From assembly GCA_001769535.1 (NCBI GenBank), contig MEOH01000006.1, forward strand, positions 62,001 to 126,000: a stretch of 64,000 nucleotides of DNA, given 5' to 3'. This stretch comes from Bacteroidetes bacterium GWF2_38_335 (GTDB lineage: Bacteria > Bacteroidota > Bacteroidia > Bacteroidales > GWF2-38-335). Both the position numbers and the translations under genes were made by a program. This document shows positions 61,482 through 64,000 of this stretch, piece after piece. Below the pieces are notes generated by a model. The model saw only the letters and a list, made by a program, of their open reading frames with translations, searched no databases and was not told the origin of the DNA. How positions within the stretch are numbered: position 1 is the stretch's first letter; each line of letters begins with the position of its first letter.

Positions 61482-62831
61482 TTACATTTTAGCATCATCT
61501 TCGGGCTCGTCAAATACGTGGCCCAGACTAGATTTTATTTGATTAAAAAGACCAAAACCTGTTTTTTTCTTTTCACGGGGTTCTTTTTCCACAGGTTTTT
61601 CCTTAACGATTTCTTCTTTTACCTCGGCTTCTTTCTTTTCACCTACCGAAACATAGTCAGGGGTTTCTTCCTGTTCAATATATTCATGACCTTTAAGCAG
61701 CAGTCCAACCACAGTTGAATACATAGGCTGGTTAATTTCTGCAATAGAGTCGCTTGAAAGATATTCGTTGGGGTATCCCAGTCTCACGTCCATGCCTGTT
61801 TTATATGCAACAAGCTGGGGAAGATGTTTCAACATAGAGCCACCACCTGTTAAAACAATTCCTCCACCCAATTTGCTGGCAATACCTGATGATTCGATTT
61901 CGAAATAAATGGCATCGATGATTTCTTCCATTCTTGCCTGGATGATATTGGACAGATTTTTAAAGGAAATTTCCTTGGGATCACGGCCTTTTAATCCGGG
62001 TATTGTAACAAACTTATTGTCCAGTTCAAATTCGGCCAGAGCAGAGCCATACTGAACTTTAAGTGATTCGGCCATTCTTTCGAGGATACCGCATCCTTCT
62101 TTGATGTCATTGGTTACGACGTTTCCTCCAAACGGAATAACTGCCGAATGGTAGATATTGCCTTCGTAGAAAACAGCAACATCGGTTGTGCCACCGCCGA
62201 TATCCACCAATGCCACACCCAGTTCTTTTTCTTCATCGCTGAGAACAGCATCTGCCGAAGCGAGGGGCTCAAGAATGAGGTCATACACCCTCAATCCTAC
62301 ACGGTCAACACATTTTTTGATGTTATTGGCCGAAGCAACATGTCCGATTACAATATGGAAATTGGCTTCGAGCCGTTTTCCGGAAATGCCCACGGGATTT
62401 TTAATGCCGGTTTCATTATCCACAATAAAATTCTGAGGAATCACATGCAGAATTTCCTCACCCATTTCGATGGGAATGTTATGCATATCCTTAATCAAAT
62501 GCTTAACATCCGATTTCGTGATTTCCTTATCAATCCCACCGGTATTGATATAGCCGCGATTCTGGATGCTTTTGATATGCTGTCCTGCTATACCTACGAA
62601 AACATCTTTCATTTTGATTCCGGCCATTCCTTCGGCTTGCTCAACAGCCGATTTAATGGAATTTACGGTATCTTCAATGTTGATGACGGTTCCGCGTTTT
62701 ACGCCATTTGATGGGGTTTTGCCCATTCCCAGGATCTCGATCCTTCCTGCTTCGTTTTTCTTCCCGACAAGGGCAACAATCTTGGTTGTTCCAATGTCGA
62801 TTGCTGATACTAATTGTGTCTTGTGGCTCAT
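61482..62831 (-). CDS. ftsA: cell division protein FtsA
   Basis: 449 residues from MSHKTQLVSAIDIGTTKIVA at 62831. Actin-fold motifs: AIDIGTTK (phosphate 1), ALVDIGGGTTDVAVF (phosphate 2) and GGGIVLTGGGSML (adenosine). Subdomain 1C is present after VKRGTVINIED. The C-terminus is Lys/Glu-rich (KEKPVEKEPREKK) and ends in an amphipathic helix (GLFNQIKSSLGHVF) for membrane binding. The ATG overlaps the ftsQ stop by four bases. Confidence 0.97.
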   Translation of the reverse strand: MSHKTQLVSAIDIGTTKIVALVGKKNEAGRIEILGMGKTPSNGVKRGTVINIEDTVNSIKSAVEQAEGMAGIKMKDVFVGIAGQHIKSIQNRGYINTGGIDKEITKSDVKHLIKDMHNIPIEMGEEILHVIPQNFIVDNETGIKNPVGISGKRLEANFHIVIGHVASANNIKKCVDRVGLRVYDLILEPLASADAVLSDEEKELGVALVDIGGGTTDVAVFYEGNIYHSAVIPFGGNVVTNDIKEGCGILERMAESLKVQYGSALAEFELDNKFVTIPGLKGRDPKEISFKNLSNIIQARMEEIIDAIYFEIESSGIASKLGGGIVLTGGGSMLKHLPQLVAYKTGMDVRLGYPNEYLSSDSIAEINQPMYSTVVGLLLKGHEYIEQEETPDYVSVGEKKEAEVKEEIVKEKPVEKEPREKKKTGFGLFNQIKSSLGHVFDEPEDDAKM

Positions 62832-63634
62832 AATAGTGGTTTTTTTGTACAAACTACCTGGTTCTTATATTTTAAATTAATCGTTGTATACTTGTTCCAT
62901 CCGGATTGTTTAAGTCCTAATTTATAAACGACCTTCAGTTTTCTGAATTTTTCATACATATCCTCGGCAGTTCCGAAGATGACGGTGTGGTTGCCAACGC
63001 GCGGAATGAGTTCGAGGTCATTGTTGATGTTCACATAAATCTGTTCAATCATTGATTTCCAAAACTCATTGTTGTAAACATGGAGGGCAATATTGTAAAT
63101 ATCCTTGATCACATAACGGCGGCCAATGACGTCTTTGTCGCTTAAGGAGGTTATGTTTGTGGAATACAAAAGGTCCTGAGACTCATTGATATTACCGTTT
63201 GCAATTAAAACATGAGCTGTGTATTTTGGTGAAAGCGGCATGATTTCACCCTGTTCATCAATGTAATAGCTTTCATTTTTTCGGTTTATTACTCTAACGA
63301 TGGGGTTTCTTTGCTCAACTTCAATAATAACACTGCCGTCAATGCGTGTGTATACCTGCGAATTTTTTATTGACGGGTCGTTGTTAAGGATTTTTTCCAG
63401 TTCATTAACGTTTATTTTATTGATATTCACTCCTTCAAGGGCAATTCCTTTGCTCAGGAACATTGAAATGACATCTTCCTTTTCTACGAAATAATTATCC
63501 GTATTATCTGTAATGATCACCTCAATATTGCTGCATACCACCTGTTCTCTCTTAATGGCAGAAAATCCAAGTGTTATCAGCGAATAAGCTGTAATTACAA
63601 TCCAGAATAATATGTATTTATATTTCTTAATCAT
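62828..63634 (-). CDS. ftsQ: cell division protein FtsQ
   Basis: 268 residues with one membrane helix (about 6-25: ILFWIVITAYSLITLGFSA) and a POTRA-type domain (about 33-100: NIEVIITDNTDNYFVEKEDV). The region QVYTRIDGSVIIEVEQRNPI is the FtsQ/DivIB core. It links cytosolic FtsA/FtsZ to the divisome in the periplasm. The start overlaps murC by four bases (ATGA) and the stop overlaps ftsA, so all are coupled. Confidence 0.94.
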   Translation of the reverse strand: MIKKYKYILFWIVITAYSLITLGFSAIKREQVVCSNIEVIITDNTDNYFVEKEDVISMFLSKGIALEGVNINKINVNELEKILNNDPSIKNSQVYTRIDGSVIIEVEQRNPIVRVINRKNESYYIDEQGEIMPLSPKYTAHVLIANGNINESQDLLYSTNITSLSDKDVIGRRYVIKDIYNIALHVYNNEFWKSMIEQIYVNINNDLELIPRVGNHTVIFGTAEDMYEKFRKLKVVYKLGLKQSGWNKYTTINLKYKNQVVCTKKPLL

Positions 63635-64000
63635 TTGTTACTAAACAATTCCTTTATGGGTTCTACAAAGTTGTCAATATCGCCTGCTCCCATGGTGAGG
63701 AGTATTTCCGGTGATTTTGTTTTCAGAATTTCCATGAGTTGGTTTTTTGAACATTGTTCCCGGTTTTTTATGGTGATATCTCTGAAAATTATACCGGATG
63801 TCAATCCCTCGATAGGTTCTTCGCGTGCAGGGTAAATGTCAAGTAAAATCAGTTCGTCCAGCAAGTTCAGTGAAACAGCAAATTCAGCTGCAAAATCTCT
63901 GGTCCTGCTGTACAGATGCGGTTGGAATATTCCTGTTATTTTTTTATTTGGGAACAGTTCACGCACCGAGTTGATGCATGCCTTGATTTCTTCGGGATGG
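63631..64000 (-). CDS. murC: UDP-N-acetylmuramate-L-alanine ligase, C-terminal part
   Basis: Only the last 122 residues are in the window; the gene continues beyond 64000. It starts in frame with HPEEIKACINSVRELF (MurC YGHHPTEI region) and has GIFQPHLYSRTRDFAAEFA, YPAREEPIEGLTSG and a terminal TMGAGDIDNF, which are the MurC C-terminal domain motifs. It adds L-Ala to UDP-MurNAc in peptidoglycan synthesis. Its last four bases overlap ftsQ, as is usual for the division cluster. Confidence 0.95.
   Translation of the reverse strand, partial: HPEEIKACINSVRELFPNKKITGIFQPHLYSRTRDFAAEFAVSLNLLDELILLDIYPAREEPIEGLTSGIIFRDITIKNREQCSKNQLMEILKTKSPEILLTMGAGDIDNFVEPIKELFSNK

Noticed and set aside
1..64000. 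tRNA or rRNA genes
   Set aside because: I looked in every gap for TPsiC-like GGTTCGAATCC and long conserved rRNA stretches and found none.

Overview
The window looks like a chromosomal segment of a free-living Bacteroidota, probably Bacteroidales or a close relative. The evidence is several proteins with type IX secretion (T9SS) C-terminal sorting domains, a PorQ homologue, promoters of the TTTG-N20-TAnnTTTG class, SprB-repeat and PKD-repeat surface proteins, an ECF sigma-rich layout, and a murC-ftsQ-ftsA-ftsZ division cluster at the right edge. I see no rRNA, tRNA, CRISPR array, prophage or transposase.

Layout. 1-2.8 kb: an odd secreted protein with a metzincin-like motif, a small acidic protein, then repeat-rich DNA with two micropeptide genes, each behind a matching ECF-type promoter. 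2.8-14.3 kb: three large PAS sensor kinases on the + strand plus a SPOR-like secreted protein and a winged-helix protein. 14.6-18.6 kb: secreted surface proteins. 18.9-25.6 kb (- strand): a NarL-type two-component pair, two T9SS cargo proteins and a short RiPP-precursor-like peptide. 26.1-30.9 kb (- strand): a cold-shock protein and a module of ECF sigma, membrane anti-sigma with exported TPRs, 33-residue polyproline peptide and exported TPR-CHAT caspase-like protein. 31-37.4 kb (- strand): TrkH, a sensor kinase/NtrC-type pair and RarA. 38.2-42.6 kb (- strand): a second ECF sigma operon with a trans-envelope partner and a PKD/T9SS protein. 42.9-51.6 kb (+): HD hydrolase, TerC, DedA, TPR-SpoIIE phosphatase, PorQ, Cmk, IspH, PfkA. 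51.6-57.9 kb (-): ECF sigma, a CarH/LitR-like MerR-B12 regulator, O-methyltransferase, M16 peptidase, LpxD, HD protein. 58.5-64 kb: small proteins, YqeY-like protein and the ftsZ/ftsA/ftsQ/murC cluster, separated by palindromic and 7-bp tandem repeats.

Regulation is the most interesting layer. (1) TGCAACC-N16-AGTCT occurs three times, before the ECF sigma at 42.6 kb and before both micropeptides at 2.5 kb; a fourth near-match lies at 1.57 kb. This suggests an autoregulated sigma with micropeptide targets. (2) A palindrome CAGGTA-N4-TACCTG occurs perfectly three times and once with one mismatch, upstream of two giant PAS kinases, an SprB-repeat T9SS adhesin and a small secreted/membrane protein. 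(3) The CHAT module resembles in logic, though not in CRISPR association, the TPR-CHAT/sigma circuit of type III-E CRISPR systems. (4) A B12-type photoreceptor regulator is followed directly by an ECF sigma, as in Streptomyces LitR/LitS.

All functions are read from sequence motifs by eye; no database search was run. Domain borders are approximate.
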